From Alitta virens (Eukaryota > Annelida > Polychaeta > Phyllodocida > Nereididae): 64,000 nucleotides of DNA. The notes below the pieces were generated by a model. That model was not told the origin of the DNA and did no database searches. It saw only the letters and a list, made by a program, of their open reading frames with translations. The translations under genes and the position numbers were made by a program. The stretch is from contig OW028573.1 in the NCBI GenBank assembly GCA_932294295.1, positions 68,115,829-68,179,828 on the forward strand, written 5' to 3'. Shown one piece after another: positions 51,620 through 62,349 of the stretch (its first letter is position 1; every line of letters starts with the position of its first letter).

Positions 51620-51720
51620 TCGGCCAATCATAGGCATATCATTTTAATCCCTTTCCAAGCCCTATAAAACTATGGGACAAGGGCTAAGTGGTCATTCGCT
51701 TTCATTCCTTCGTTCCTTGT
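51620..51720 (+). promoter_or_regulatory. Candidate TATA/CCAAT core promoter
   Basis: A CCAAT box at 51624-51628 and a TATAAAA box at 51663-51669 are spaced as in a TATA-type promoter, followed about 30 bases later by a pyrimidine-rich initiator-like segment. No coding sequence follows in the next 2 kb, so it may drive a noncoding transcript ending near 54200, belong to a degraded LTR, or be fortuitous. Confidence 0.3.
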
Positions 51721-51893
51721 AAACAATTTAGGCAAACCAATATATACATAGGTGTGCAGACTAAGTGCTTATTTATGATACATGTATCTGTATACAATGT
51801 ATTGATATTTGTCATTGAGAAAAAATACTTATTGCCATATACTTTTTTTTTTTTTTACTGATCCTGTTGTTTTGTGTTCTTCCAGAAAATCTT

Positions 51894-54205
51894 CCATCAT
51901 TTTTGTGGATTATCATGAGGAGGCAACAGCAACAACCAATGAGAAGACCAAAAAGGCTCCATCGAGCCATCATAATTTGCTGGATCATCTTTTCACAGAC
52001 ATTCCATAAATGCTTCAAATTGTAGATAGCCTGCCATGATCATGAAAACAATTCAGCATACCAATCCTCTACACAGTGAATTTGATATGAAAATAGATGT
52101 ATATATAATGGAATATGGTGTTTTGACCCACTACAACAATGGACTTGCTGAGAGACATGCACATTAAGCATCAAAAGGCTGTTTTGAATGCTGGTATTCG
52201 ACACATGCCTGCGTCTGCTCATTCTGTGACAGGTAGCATACAGAATCTATATTGTGTGATGTACATTTGTTTCTAAAAGTGAAAAGTGATATTATAGATG
52301 TGCTGTCCTTAATATGGCTGAATATCTGCTGCTACTTAGCAGGTCTAAATATTTGCTACTGTAGCAGCACTGTTTATTAATTGTTATGACTCTATTACAT
52401 TGGAAGTCACTGTCGGTTTGTTATTGAATTCATGTAGTCATATCGTACTTTATTGTACCTGAAATGCTGTTTCATTATTATGTTATTCAGACTTTGAGTC
52501 TATTTATATATATGTGATTAATTGTAAGCCTATAAAAGACAATTTGTGCCAAGCACATGGCTATATAGTGCTGTTACCCTGCTTTTCAGCCTCTATCAAT
52601 GTTAAAGTGTACTGTTCTGTGAAAACTTTGTGAAAGGGCATGGAAATCAATCGATGTATTCCAGAAAATATGAGTGGTCGAGTGTTCAGCCAGGGCTCAG
52701 TGATGGACGAGGAAGGCTTGTGGAGGTCATGAATCTGAAATGAAAAGCGGTGGGACAGCAGATCTTTGCGAAGATGGCGACTGACCGCCGTGTGCTTTAT
52801 GCCGGTCGTTTTCTATTAAAAAAGCCAAAGAAAAAGGGAAGACTTGTCATGTCTGGTGGCTTCTCTATAATTCTTCACATAAGCTTTCAGCTATGTTTGG
52901 TACATATATGAGATACTTTGACTCGACTGCTTTCCATAATCAACCTTGGGGGTCAGTAAATCGGTTTAAAAAGCCTATAAAGCAAATAATGAGCTAAAGT
53001 TTCATAAAACCCTACCTACCAAGCTGTAAGTTGAACCTATTGCATGATAGAAGGTTGATGTTGTATTACATTAAATATGGAGGATACAATATGGATGTGG
53101 AAAGGGTGCAAGACCTTTTGAAGCCACAGGGTCAGTTCATCAATGGCCACATTATCAGTGATGATGGCAGTGTACACTTGGAACAGGGAATTGGGCGCTG
53201 AGGGAATTTGATAAACGTAACACACCCCACATGTATTGATCTTCCGGCTGGAACTCCCACCTGGAGAATTTAAGCGAACAAGGGAACTAACATTATTGAC
53301 CGAAAGAGCATGTTGCTGGATTGGCCAGGTCTGGTCCCGACTTGGCGGAGTCACCCCGCAAACCTTCCTCGTCTGTTGTGCATCCTGAGCACTCACAATG
53401 AAGTCCAAAAAGCAACACCAAAGGTCTATTAATATGTATTGCTCAGGCTGATATTCATACCTTCCCCCATCTCTGATCTAGTCCAACTCCACTCTTTCTA
53501 CCAAAGCATTACAATAACCTTGAACAGCCATCCAAAATGATTTACTACAATAGCCTAAGCTCCTACTTTCTTTTATCTTTTAGAGAGTAAAGGAGAAGTT
53601 TGACATTGAGTTTGTTTTGAGCTCAAATGGTGCTTTAAGTATAGGGATTTTATGACCTTCAAGAAACTCTTGAGGCATCCATCTTTGCAATAAATCAATA
53701 CTTCTAAGGATTTCATTTCCGAAAGCAATCATTCAATTTCCTTGCTTTCCTTGCTTTTATATTTAGCCATGGTTTGTTGTTTTAAGCAGACCAACTGCTG
53801 CAGCCTTATTTTATGACTAACAACAAGTAAGTATTGTATCATGTGATATTATTCATTGAATCATAATAAGGTCCAAATGTCAAATTTATGGAAGTATCTC
53901 GTAACATATGATCTTTTCTACAACGTTTATATATGGATATTTATGTTAAAGATTACTTTACATATAAACTGTTTAAGTACTACTATGTAGTATAACATTG
54001 CATAGCTTATTATTTGAACATTGTGTCATTGAAACAATCTTTTTTTAAAACAATGTTATTTTACACCAACAATGAAACATTGGCTTAAACTAGTGAAATT
54101 AAAGGCAACATAGTTAACACGCAAGAACAAATTCTAAGAGGAACTATGATAAACTTACATTGATGAACATTGCACAGAATAAATAAAGATTGAAAATATA
54201 TTATA
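51894..54205 (+). other. Probable last noncoding exon of a plus-strand transcript (FAM110 3' UTR or lncRNA)
   Basis: It starts after a strong acceptor (a T-rich tract then TTCCAG at 51893) and ends at AATAAA 54181-54186 followed by GT-rich TGTGTGTTCTGTGTC. No open frame of note runs in the sense direction. A 123-codon minus-strand frame (53037-53408) lies antisense to it and shows no family resemblance. Confidence 0.35.
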
Positions 54206-54230
54206 AAACAAATCTGTGTGTTCTGTGTCA
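54181..54230 (+). terminator. Plus-strand polyadenylation site
   Basis: AATAAA at 54181-54186 with a GT-rich element at 54213-54228. The plus-strand transcript would end about 160 bases from the stop codon of the converging RAD51AP2-like gene. Confidence 0.55.
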
Positions 54231-54367
54231 TAAATTAATGCACCAATCATAATGTGACTCATAGCCAATGTAACATCATAACAAAGAAATGTCACCTTAA
54301 ATAGGCAAAATTGGACAACAGGTTATAACAGTTAAAACGTGTTGGATGCCTCAGCTTCTCACAAAAT

Positions 54368-57300
54368 TCATGGAGCTGTAGGTCTCAAGTATGGATGAAG
54401 TCGTGGAACTCTTTGACGTCTTGACAAGCCAATCCTGACTGGTTTTGAACAAGTATGCAGAGGTAGCATGGTTGTGACTTTATTCACATCATCTGAAACA
54501 TAAAATAGTTTTGGCACCTGTTTAATATATGAGACTATTATATAATGTGCCAGTATTGTGAAAAATTTGAGGCTTAGGCCTAACCGTTACTTACCAGAAG
54601 ACAAATTATTGTTCGACAGATGATCCATATTGGATTCATTGTACCACCATGACTTCGTACCGCTTCCAAAGTTGCCATGTCCACTCCAGGATGCTAAAAT
54701 GTTAATTAAAGAAATCTGTGTAACCTCTACAGTTTATTTTCACTACAGAGTCAAAGTACAAAACAATGCAAATGATAATGATGACACAAACCAAATCAAG
54801 ATCTTACCATGGTAATTGCATCTTCTTGAGGACAGATCAGTCTCATCATCTAAAGATGGAACTGCCTGGTCCTCACACTCATTCAAATCAGGGACTGTGA
54901 CCTCATTTGGCACCTCTTGGCTTGTCTGGCACTCCTCTTCTTCTGTGACATATTTATTGTCTTGAAACGAGTCTTCGGATGATTTGCTTCTCTTGGTAAT
55001 CACTCCATTAGCTGGCAGTTCAAAATCAGCAATTCTCTTTTTCTGGTCACAAAGACTGTCACTCGCATACAGTGAACCATCATTATGTATTTGCAAGTAT
55101 TGGCTAACACTGTCAGATACATCAAAGGCATCCGTAATTTTCAGTGGTTCCATTACATTGCCAAGACCAACAAAGTGCGCTGTTTCTATCTCATTAACCA
55201 CAGTTGGGTTAGAGTAATCGAGGTCATTGAGTGAATTGGTGTTGCTGTCAGGTGACTGTGCAACCATATCATATTGTTGCAGAGAAGAGTTGTCGGTGGA
55301 TTCAAATTCGCCTTTGCCTTCATTACAGCAATCTGGACTTATCACATCGCATGAAACTTTTCTTGTTTGACTTCCTTCATAATCCATTTTACCTTGAAAT
55401 ATTAGTTGCAGCTCCTCGTTTAGATCATACTCTTCCTCATTGTCTGGATTTAGGAGTTGGGAAATATCAAGAGTGCTCTGACTGGCGAAATCTAGACTTG
55501 AAGGTGAATATTCGTGGTATTCGGTCAGTGGACTTGCAAATGTCACATACTTTGCATCGTCATGAAATTCCTCGTGCTCATATAAAGTTTTCGATTCATC
55601 TGGAATTAGTGTGTGGTCTGTGATATCTGTATAGTTTTCAGATGTCACATCCCCTTCTCTGTCTGTAGATTGGTGATCAGTCTGACTATCTGTCATCCTG
55701 GAGGAATTGGTAAGGCATGATTTGTTGGCATTTCCTGATTGCGAACCGTCTTCTTCACAGGTCTCTTCAACCGGTATCTTTTCTCCATCATCAGTTAAAT
55801 CTTGTCCATCTGGGATCTTTTCAGTATTTACAGCCACATGGTGACATTCATCTGGCACACAATGGATATTTGACACATCTTCAGATAGCGGTATGTTTTC
55901 TCTATTTGGTAGGTCATCCCTGTATTCGTCATCATGAGATGGGACTGCAGCTGCCTGATCTCCACCATTTCCATGACCTTGTTTTTCATCATTTTCAGTT
56001 TCAGTGGCTTGTCCTGTTTTATCTATTTCTTTGAGAGATTGAACTGTTTGGAGAACTAACTCCTGGAACTGAACAATTATTTCTGATGCATTTCCCATGA
56101 GACATTCTTCATCTTGAAGAGATTTGGATTCTTGTTTGGGTAGCTCTTCTGTTGTTTCATCCATTTCAGATTCAGAATCTTGAACTACTGCAGTTGAATC
56201 TTCAGCCCTGATCTCAAAAAATCCAGGTTCTCCATTCTGATAACTTATTGCATTAATTTCTTTGGTTGCTTCATCATCAATTACTGTACTTGCCTGATTT
56301 TCAAGGTTTAATTCCAGACACTCATCAGATTTGTTCTGCATTAGTACTTCATGAATTGGCTGAAAATCATCACTTGCCAGTCCTATTGTATTTGCTTCCT
56401 GGACTTCAATCACTACAGCCACCGATTTTTTAGCTGGATCCACCACAGGCTGTGAGTCAAGAATCACGCTTGTTTCATCCTGACATGTCTGATTTACTGG
56501 GAATCCCTCTTCCTGTTGCACTTCATCATTTACCAGTTCTTTTAATACTTCCTGTAGTGACTGACTTGGTTCTTGTAGTGATTGGTCCATTGACTGAAAT
56601 CCAAAATTTCCATCTATAAACAATTCATCTGACTGTCCTGCTATGATTGTTTTGGGAGCAGCAGTTTCATCAGAAGCCTGAGCAGTCAGTATTGATGGTT
56701 GTGACCCTTGAACAGGCTGCTCTGTTGTTTCATACTCTTCATCTGCCATTGCCGTAGAATTTCCTTCAGGTGCAACTCTGAATTCCTCTTTTTTAGCAGT
56801 CAGTTCTTGTGCATTGTCACATTCATCTGGGGCTAATTGTTCACCAACTTCTGTAAAATTCTCAGAGTGTTCTGTTATGACAGATTCATTAATTTCTGGT
56901 GATCTTAAATGTTCTTTCGCCTGAACTACCAGCTCAGGTTCTTCAACTTGCATCGTTTCAACCACTGATTTCCGAAGTGAATGATCTGGATGTGGAGATG
57001 CTGGAACAGTACTTTCTGTTACTTGATCATTCTGTGACACTTGAACTCTTTGTGATTCCTGACTTGTTGGTTGACATCTCTCTTCAGGCTGCACCATTTT
57101 TGTTGACTCTTCCATTGGCATTCTATCTATTGGTTCCCCAACTGCTTCATTTTCTGGCTGATGTAACATAGGTTTAATTTCAACAGCTGCTTGTTCTGAT
57201 TTCTGAAATCCAATGGATGATTCCTCAAGTGGCTGATTTATCGATTGATATCCAGTATTGCTCTGTCTGACTTTACTCATCCGTGCAGATTTAATTTGTG

Positions 57301-57711
57301 TTTCAATCGAATGAACCACTAGCTCAGCTGATATCTCAGACATTGATTCTTGTGCAAAGAAAGTTTCTCTTTCTTCAACAGACATAGTAACAACTGATTC
57401 ATGAATTTGTTGCTGTTCAGCCTGAATTTCAGTTTCATCTTGAAATGCAGCATAATTATGAGCTAGTGTATCTGGTTTGTCATATTTTTCATCTGGGTTT
57501 ACTTCGCTGCTCTCTCTTCTCATCTGTCCCCGAGAATCTCCACGGACCATTTCCATCTCAGTTTCGTTCATAATCTCTTCAATAAGATCTACGACTTCTC
57601 CAAGAAGAATGACAATCTCTGGATCTTGTGCCAAATTTAGGGTATTTTGATTACAGGCCTTCGGCGGCCCCTCTGTCACTATGTTCTCCATTAACGGTTT
57701 GTAGGTATCCT
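54368..57711 (-). CDS. RAD51AP2: RAD51AP2-like protein (C-terminal RAD51-binding motif)
   Basis: Three exons, 54808-57711, 54595-54693 and 54368-54492, splice in phase (G|CA, then G|AT). From the first Met at 57691 this gives 1035 residues. Most of the protein is disordered, Glu/Gln/Ser-rich and weakly repetitive (for example MDQSLQEPSQSLQEVL), with an NLS-like VITKRSKSS near residue 900. The last 40 residues carry RIGLSRRQRV and LHPYLRP, preceded by TCSKP. This closely matches the RAD51-interaction motif at the end of RAD51AP2 (RIGLSRKARI, LHPYLK), and less closely RAD51AP1. One giant exon plus small 3' exons and a length near 1.1 kb residues also fit RAD51AP2. Expected role: nuclear partner of RAD51 in recombination, possibly meiotic. 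The frame is open five codons upstream of Met to the acceptor at 57712, so an upstream exon may add N-terminal residues. Confidence 0.75.
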
Positions 57712-58743
57712 CTGGAAAAAAAAGGAAGAAGAAAGAAATATTTACCTATTTAAAAAAGGGAGATTCTAGCAAGTTATATTAATGCTAAAACTGTAAAATA
57801 TTAATAGGAAAAAATAACACTTCATATTTAGACTTCATGTTTCATTCAGTGAGACATTGATTAATTTCTGATTAATTTTCTTGAGAGAGAAAAAAACCCA
57901 TTCACAAAATTTTTGAAGGGGGGGAATAGATACGTACTTTTGAATTGATCAATGTATCAGAACTGACAGAAGTCCCCCTCACAATGGCTCACATAGTAAC
58001 AATGCCCACATCTACAGTCTTGACTCTGGCCAAGTCTTGGCATCATTGGCATGGCAGTCTAGAATTGCACAAAATGTAACAAGGCTCCAGTTCGTAGAGG
58101 ATTATATATAATTTTAATGCATAGGCAAACTCAGTTAATCAGGGCATGTTCGTCAACATCATTATAGTATATTTTTGTACTATTATCAAAGAAATTATAC
58201 TATACGATCTCTATTATTATCCCTGCTGCCGTGCTGGTACAACATGTCGTCTGCCAAGCAGACAGATTGATCAGATAATTTAGAAATATATACATTGTCA
58301 TTTAAATCCAATGTTTACCGGTTGCCGAAAAGGTCTAAGGGAAAGCCTCACTGACACTCCACAATCATTGATCTCCAGAATTTCCTATGTTGGATAAGGC
58401 AACAAATTTTCAATTGAAAAGAATTTGGTAGATGTTTTTGATCTTAGCAGGTGGCAGCACCACCCGGTAAAATGATTTTCCCAAGCTGGATTGTGGCGAC
58501 ATCTAGCGTTTAACGAATATTTCCAGATCTAATAAAATTAATGATTAAATGTGAATTTTTTGCTTTATTGTAATCTAGCAAAGTTAGAATACTCCTACCA
58601 ATATATCTATTTATTTTTATTTGCAAATTGAAAAACAATGTAACTAATCTTCATTCATTTTGGTAGACATTTTGCGATGGCTGTCCATTTCGTGAGACAC
58701 TTTACAGTTGTTTTGCGCTGATGAAAACGTGATTTTGTTGAAG
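57712..58743. promoter_or_regulatory. Probable divergent promoter region between the RAD51AP2-like gene and SCAP
   Basis: Minus-strand 5' exon(s) of the RAD51AP2-like gene and a plus-strand 5' UTR exon of SCAP probably both start here. Candidate minus exon: 58316-58386 (acceptor ATCCAACATAG, donor CCG|GTAAAC); its only open frame does not match the downstream phase, so it would be noncoding. Candidate plus exon: ending at 58743 (GAAG|GTGAGC). No TATA box was noted. Confidence 0.4.
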
Positions 58744-61535
58744 GTGAGCTAATTTAAGTGTTTTTCTTCGGCATTTTGGCATAATGAGTTCAACGAAAGT
58801 AGCCTAGGTACTTTTGACAGTTAATTACCGTTTGATTTTCTATTTGACTGTATGTTTGGGTTCACTAGATAGAATCAAAGTTGGGACCTCGGCCGATTGC
58901 AACTCAGCAGTCTAGACCGTGGAATTAAACCTTTTTGGTGGAACTGTTGCATATTGTGGAATTCACGGGCAGATTCGAAATACGGTAATGTAAACACTGC
59001 CATAGTTCAGCAAACACACACTGCCATTGACTGAGTCGTTCAGTGACTTCATGCAGCAAGTCCTGCCGTGATGGACACTCCTTAATACATTTTCTTGCTG
59101 CTGTCACAACCTGTCACTGTCACGGTGGGTGATTCCTTGAGGTGTGTCTCATGTTTACTTATGTTTATCCCCACCCGTGTCGAACTGTTACAACGTTGGG
59201 CTGCTTTGCTTAATTAAGGAAACCAACAAGACTAGTTCACCTGACACTGACAAGCTAAAACTGTGTACATGGGATAACATATAACCAGTGATAACAGGAC
59301 TCCTCTTCTTCATGTACAACGCAGTCCGTTTGGACTCTATAGCAGCTACGAGTATGAAATTTATTCTATGTGGATTATTTTATTCTTAGTGGTCTAGGTG
59401 CATTGACAATCCTGACAGCAGTAAATAGTTCTATTTAATGCTACTGACTCAAAGCAGCAATGATGATGATTTTGTAATCAGCTTTTTCTGTTATGAGATT
59501 GTTGTGAATACACATCAACATCAGAATGCTTTTTGTACTTATTCTACTTAAGCTATCACAGTCTTTTCTGTACTCTACGCTACTCTTATAATCTGTATGT
59601 GCCGTGATTTTTATCCACTATACATATGCTATATGTGGAGTGAAATCTCTGCTATCAGTGATTGTTATGGGCAATCTTAGGCCTGAGATTGCTTGTAACT
59701 GATATCCGCCTGCGGAATTTCCTGAATTAAGTTCCTTTTAGGTTCTCATGATACTCTTTTGTCTGTTGATATGAGTAGTGTAGATTATGTCTATCTACAG
59801 CAACTTCGAAATAAATAGAATTTGTACAGTATTTTTAAACCAGATGTGTAACACTTAAAATGTGTATTTGCAGTTAGACAGTAACTGTGAAGGTTATGTA
59901 TGAGGAAATTGGTATTGTATGTTTTCATGTGTGAAAGTGGATCATCTTGTATTTGTGTCACTGATAACTTTAGAACCTGAGTCATGGGTTGTGTCATACT
60001 GGATTTATGTGTTAGTTCATTGTTTTTGTTTATTTGGAATTAATGAGACTGCTGTGGGAATATGTCCCCAACTTGGCTCCAAATCAATTTCATCTGGATG
60101 ATGCGCATTGTACAACAAATCCGATGCATGATAAGAAGTCTTTAAAGGGGGTTAGGTTCAAGTTTTTGCCTTCTGATAAATTCATCTGAAGGGCAGATTT
60201 AAGCAGCGTTGAGTAATTTACTGAGCTATGTGTCAGTCGATTAGTCTGTGTCACTTTGATTTAAATATTATTCAATGAATAGAGTGATCATATAATATGT
60301 ATTGATTTCTGTCTTGTCTGTTTTTTACTTGAATATTCACTGCAATGTGCGTGTGGGAAGGCATTATGATGCAAGAATAGTTTAGCAGAGGATAACATCA
60401 TATATGTACAATGTGCATGCATTGGGAACTTCAAAGGTTTATCAGCAGTAGTTATCTCTTCAATAGCAGGAAATGTTTGTTTTGCATGCTGATAGGTGGG
60501 TACAATTTGTACAGCAGAGTTAGACGTAAATCATATATTGTCTGAATTATATGCCAGTTTGATATGGAGTGCTGAACTGCAGATGATAGGGTGAAGTAGA
60601 GCAGGCTTTAGTGCGATGAAAGTCAAGACTGGAAGGGGAATTCTATTGCACATTGCATCATTTTCAATAAAAAATGTTAGAGCATCAAGAGTACTTGGGC
60701 ATGCATTTTTGAATTGCGGGGCAAAAAGGTCATGTAGAGCGGAAATATGTGATAAGTCTTCATTTTCCGTCTTTTGGTGACTTTTAGATCAGGCGATGAG
60801 TCACATGGCTGATTCTGTGTGAGTCAATGATAATTCTGTTGCTAATTACAGGTCATTTAAGCTTGAAGTGATTGTGGATTTAGTGGATCAACTTTTTAAC
60901 CGGTGATGTAAAAATTGAATAGCACTGAATTGGTAAATTTCAGTGATTCTTGAAGCTGTCAAAATGTTGATTGATCAGATGATTGTGACTTTTAAACACA
61001 CCACAAGTGTTTATGCTCACTGATAAGTTTTTAAATATTCAGTAAGCCTGAGTCACCTCCACTGACCCATTTATTAGATTCACATGGATCAGCTGTGACT
61101 AGTCTTTGCCATACTGCCTCGATTATGTCTGTGATGCAGCTGTGGGTGATTACAAAGTCCATCTAGATATGACATAATATTCTGACACATTTCATGGTCT
61201 GACTGCAGCTATTGGCCCGACCTTGTTCACTCCACCTTTCTGATTAGCAGTCCGCTTGTGCCTAATGTAATGATTTCTTGTGCATGAGGCCATGAGAACA
61301 GCTCCGCGATTGGAGATAATGTGACATGAAACTCAAACGCTGGCACTTTCATATTTCATGATTGCATAGACTACTAGTCTCTGTTTTATGAGCTGCAGTG
61401 TTGAGCTTATGAGCTAATATTAGTGGATTTCAGGAGTATTATTGCTTCACAATGTAATGCTATTTCCATACTGAGTTGGCGAAACTTTGGTTCTTCATGC
61501 AATCTAGTTAACATGTGTTTGCTTCTCTATTCCAG
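58744..61535 (+). other. Presumed SCAP first intron, no gene seen
   Basis: It runs from the donor AAG|GTGAGC at 58744 to the acceptor TCTATTCCAG at 61535. The sequence is AT-rich with no convincing exon, RNA gene or inverted-repeat element noticed. Confidence 0.4.
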
Positions 61536-61775
61536 CACGAAGACGGGGTAACGGACATGCTAGACGCACCTAGATCTTTCGACAGCATGGCAAGAAACCA
61601 ACAGTGCAATGGCGGTTAAGTGATGGCACCCGGTCCGAAAATCCACAATGTGGACACGATCAGTGAAATGGCTGCAGGAGAAGATTTCGTCAATCTTTTA
61701 CACGCACGGTCTTTTCTGTGCAAGCCATCCCGTCGCCATCATTCTCTTTGTCATCCTCATATTTCTCATTTTGTG
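61536..61775 (+). CDS. SCAP: SREBP cleavage-activating protein (SCAP), first coding exon, partial
   Basis: This exon begins after a good acceptor (CTCTATTCCAG) and ends at donor GTG|GTAAGT. The coding part starts at ATG 61648 (A at -3) and gives 42 codons plus two bases. WLQEKISSIFYTHGLFCASH and PVAIILFVILIFLIL match the SCAP N-terminus (REKISRAFYNHGLLCASYP, then membrane helix 1). SCAP is an ER sterol sensor that escorts SREBP to the Golgi. The remaining exons, including the sterol-sensing domain and WD repeats, lie beyond 64000 or were not found. A longer frame at 61620-61934 overlaps in another register and runs through the donor; it is not the gene. Two upstream AUGs precede the start. 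Confidence 0.82.
61557..61650 (+). promoter_or_regulatory. Upstream AUGs in the SCAP 5' leader
   Basis: A 20-codon uORF (ATG 61557, stop TAA 61617-61619) is followed by another ATG at 61623 whose frame overlaps the SCAP start at 61648 out of register. Such leaders usually lower or condition translation of the main frame. Whether both AUGs lie in the mature mRNA depends on the acceptor at 61535 being used. Confidence 0.5.
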
Positions 61776-61810
61776 GTAAGTCTTACTCTAAACACATATA
61801 TATATACATC

Positions 61811-62349
61811 TACCTTACCGTGCAAAAGTTTGGAAACAAGTGTAAGTTTGCACAATTTTGATGATATTAGCAAAACAATAACAGGAATCAGTTACTGTGA
61901 TAATGCTGTTGGAAACGTTTGTGCTAAACATTGATTTGATTATTTTATTAATATGAATTGTGCTGATTGCACCCAGCCCACGAGGGGTCACACATTTATA
62001 AAAATACATTTTTGACACTCACAAAGTGGACAGCACAAAACAATGACAGGACAATCCCACTTACAACAATAAATTATCGATAAATGTGAACATAGCTTTT
62101 GAATAGCATTTAAACCGCTGTAATTTACAGCTGATAAGTATTAATTAATGTATAATCAAAATTAATAGAGTTCGCTTTTTAAATGCTTTATATAAGTATG
62201 TTGTTTCTTTTAGTGAATATATTATTATCAAATTTATTTTCATTATGCACTAAACATGTGGATGAGTTTATTTCTAACTTGGTCATTGGAAGTAGTAATT
62301 TCAGTCGCCTCAATTATTGATAGTTTCCAAACTTTTGCACGGCAGTGTA
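61811..62349. mobile_element. Tc1/mariner-type MITE
   Basis: Inverted ends CCGTGCAAAAGTTTGGAAAC (61818-61837) and its exact complement (62323-62342) sit just inside TA dinucleotides (61811-61812 and 62348-62349), as expected for Tc1/mariner insertion at TA. The 539-bp body has no transposase frame. It begins 36 bp after the SCAP splice donor, in the intron. Confidence 0.75.

Larger units (their letters stand above)
43369..51893 (+). other. Probable 3'-UTR intron of FAM110, or intergenic DNA
   Basis: It begins at the donor CAG|GTGAGC after the FAM110 stop; the best plus-strand acceptor in the region is the long T-rich tract with TTCCAG ending at 51893. No coding exon is convincing. It holds a pentanucleotide microsatellite, a G17 homopolymer (45205-45221), an 11-bp perfect hairpin (47829-47856), a CTG run at 50158-50188 and two copies of the dispersed repeat core near 45960 and 46090. 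Confidence 0.35.

Noticed and set aside
53037..53408. 123-codon minus-strand frame
   Set aside because: No family motif, no adjoining splice sites in phase with the RAD51AP2-like gene; left as unexplained rather than called.
54984..57171. Several plus-strand open frames opposite the RAD51AP2-like exon
   Set aside because: They are antisense shadows of a long E/Q/S-rich coding exon and have no splice or start support.
58316..58386. Candidate coding exon of the RAD51AP2-like gene
   Set aside because: It has good splice signals, but its only open frame leaves phase 0 whereas the next exon needs phase 1, so at most it is a noncoding leader exon.
61620..61934. 104-codon plus-strand open frame over the SCAP exon
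   Set aside because: It is in a different register from the SCAP-like frame and runs straight through the donor at 61776 into a MITE; its protein has no family resemblance.
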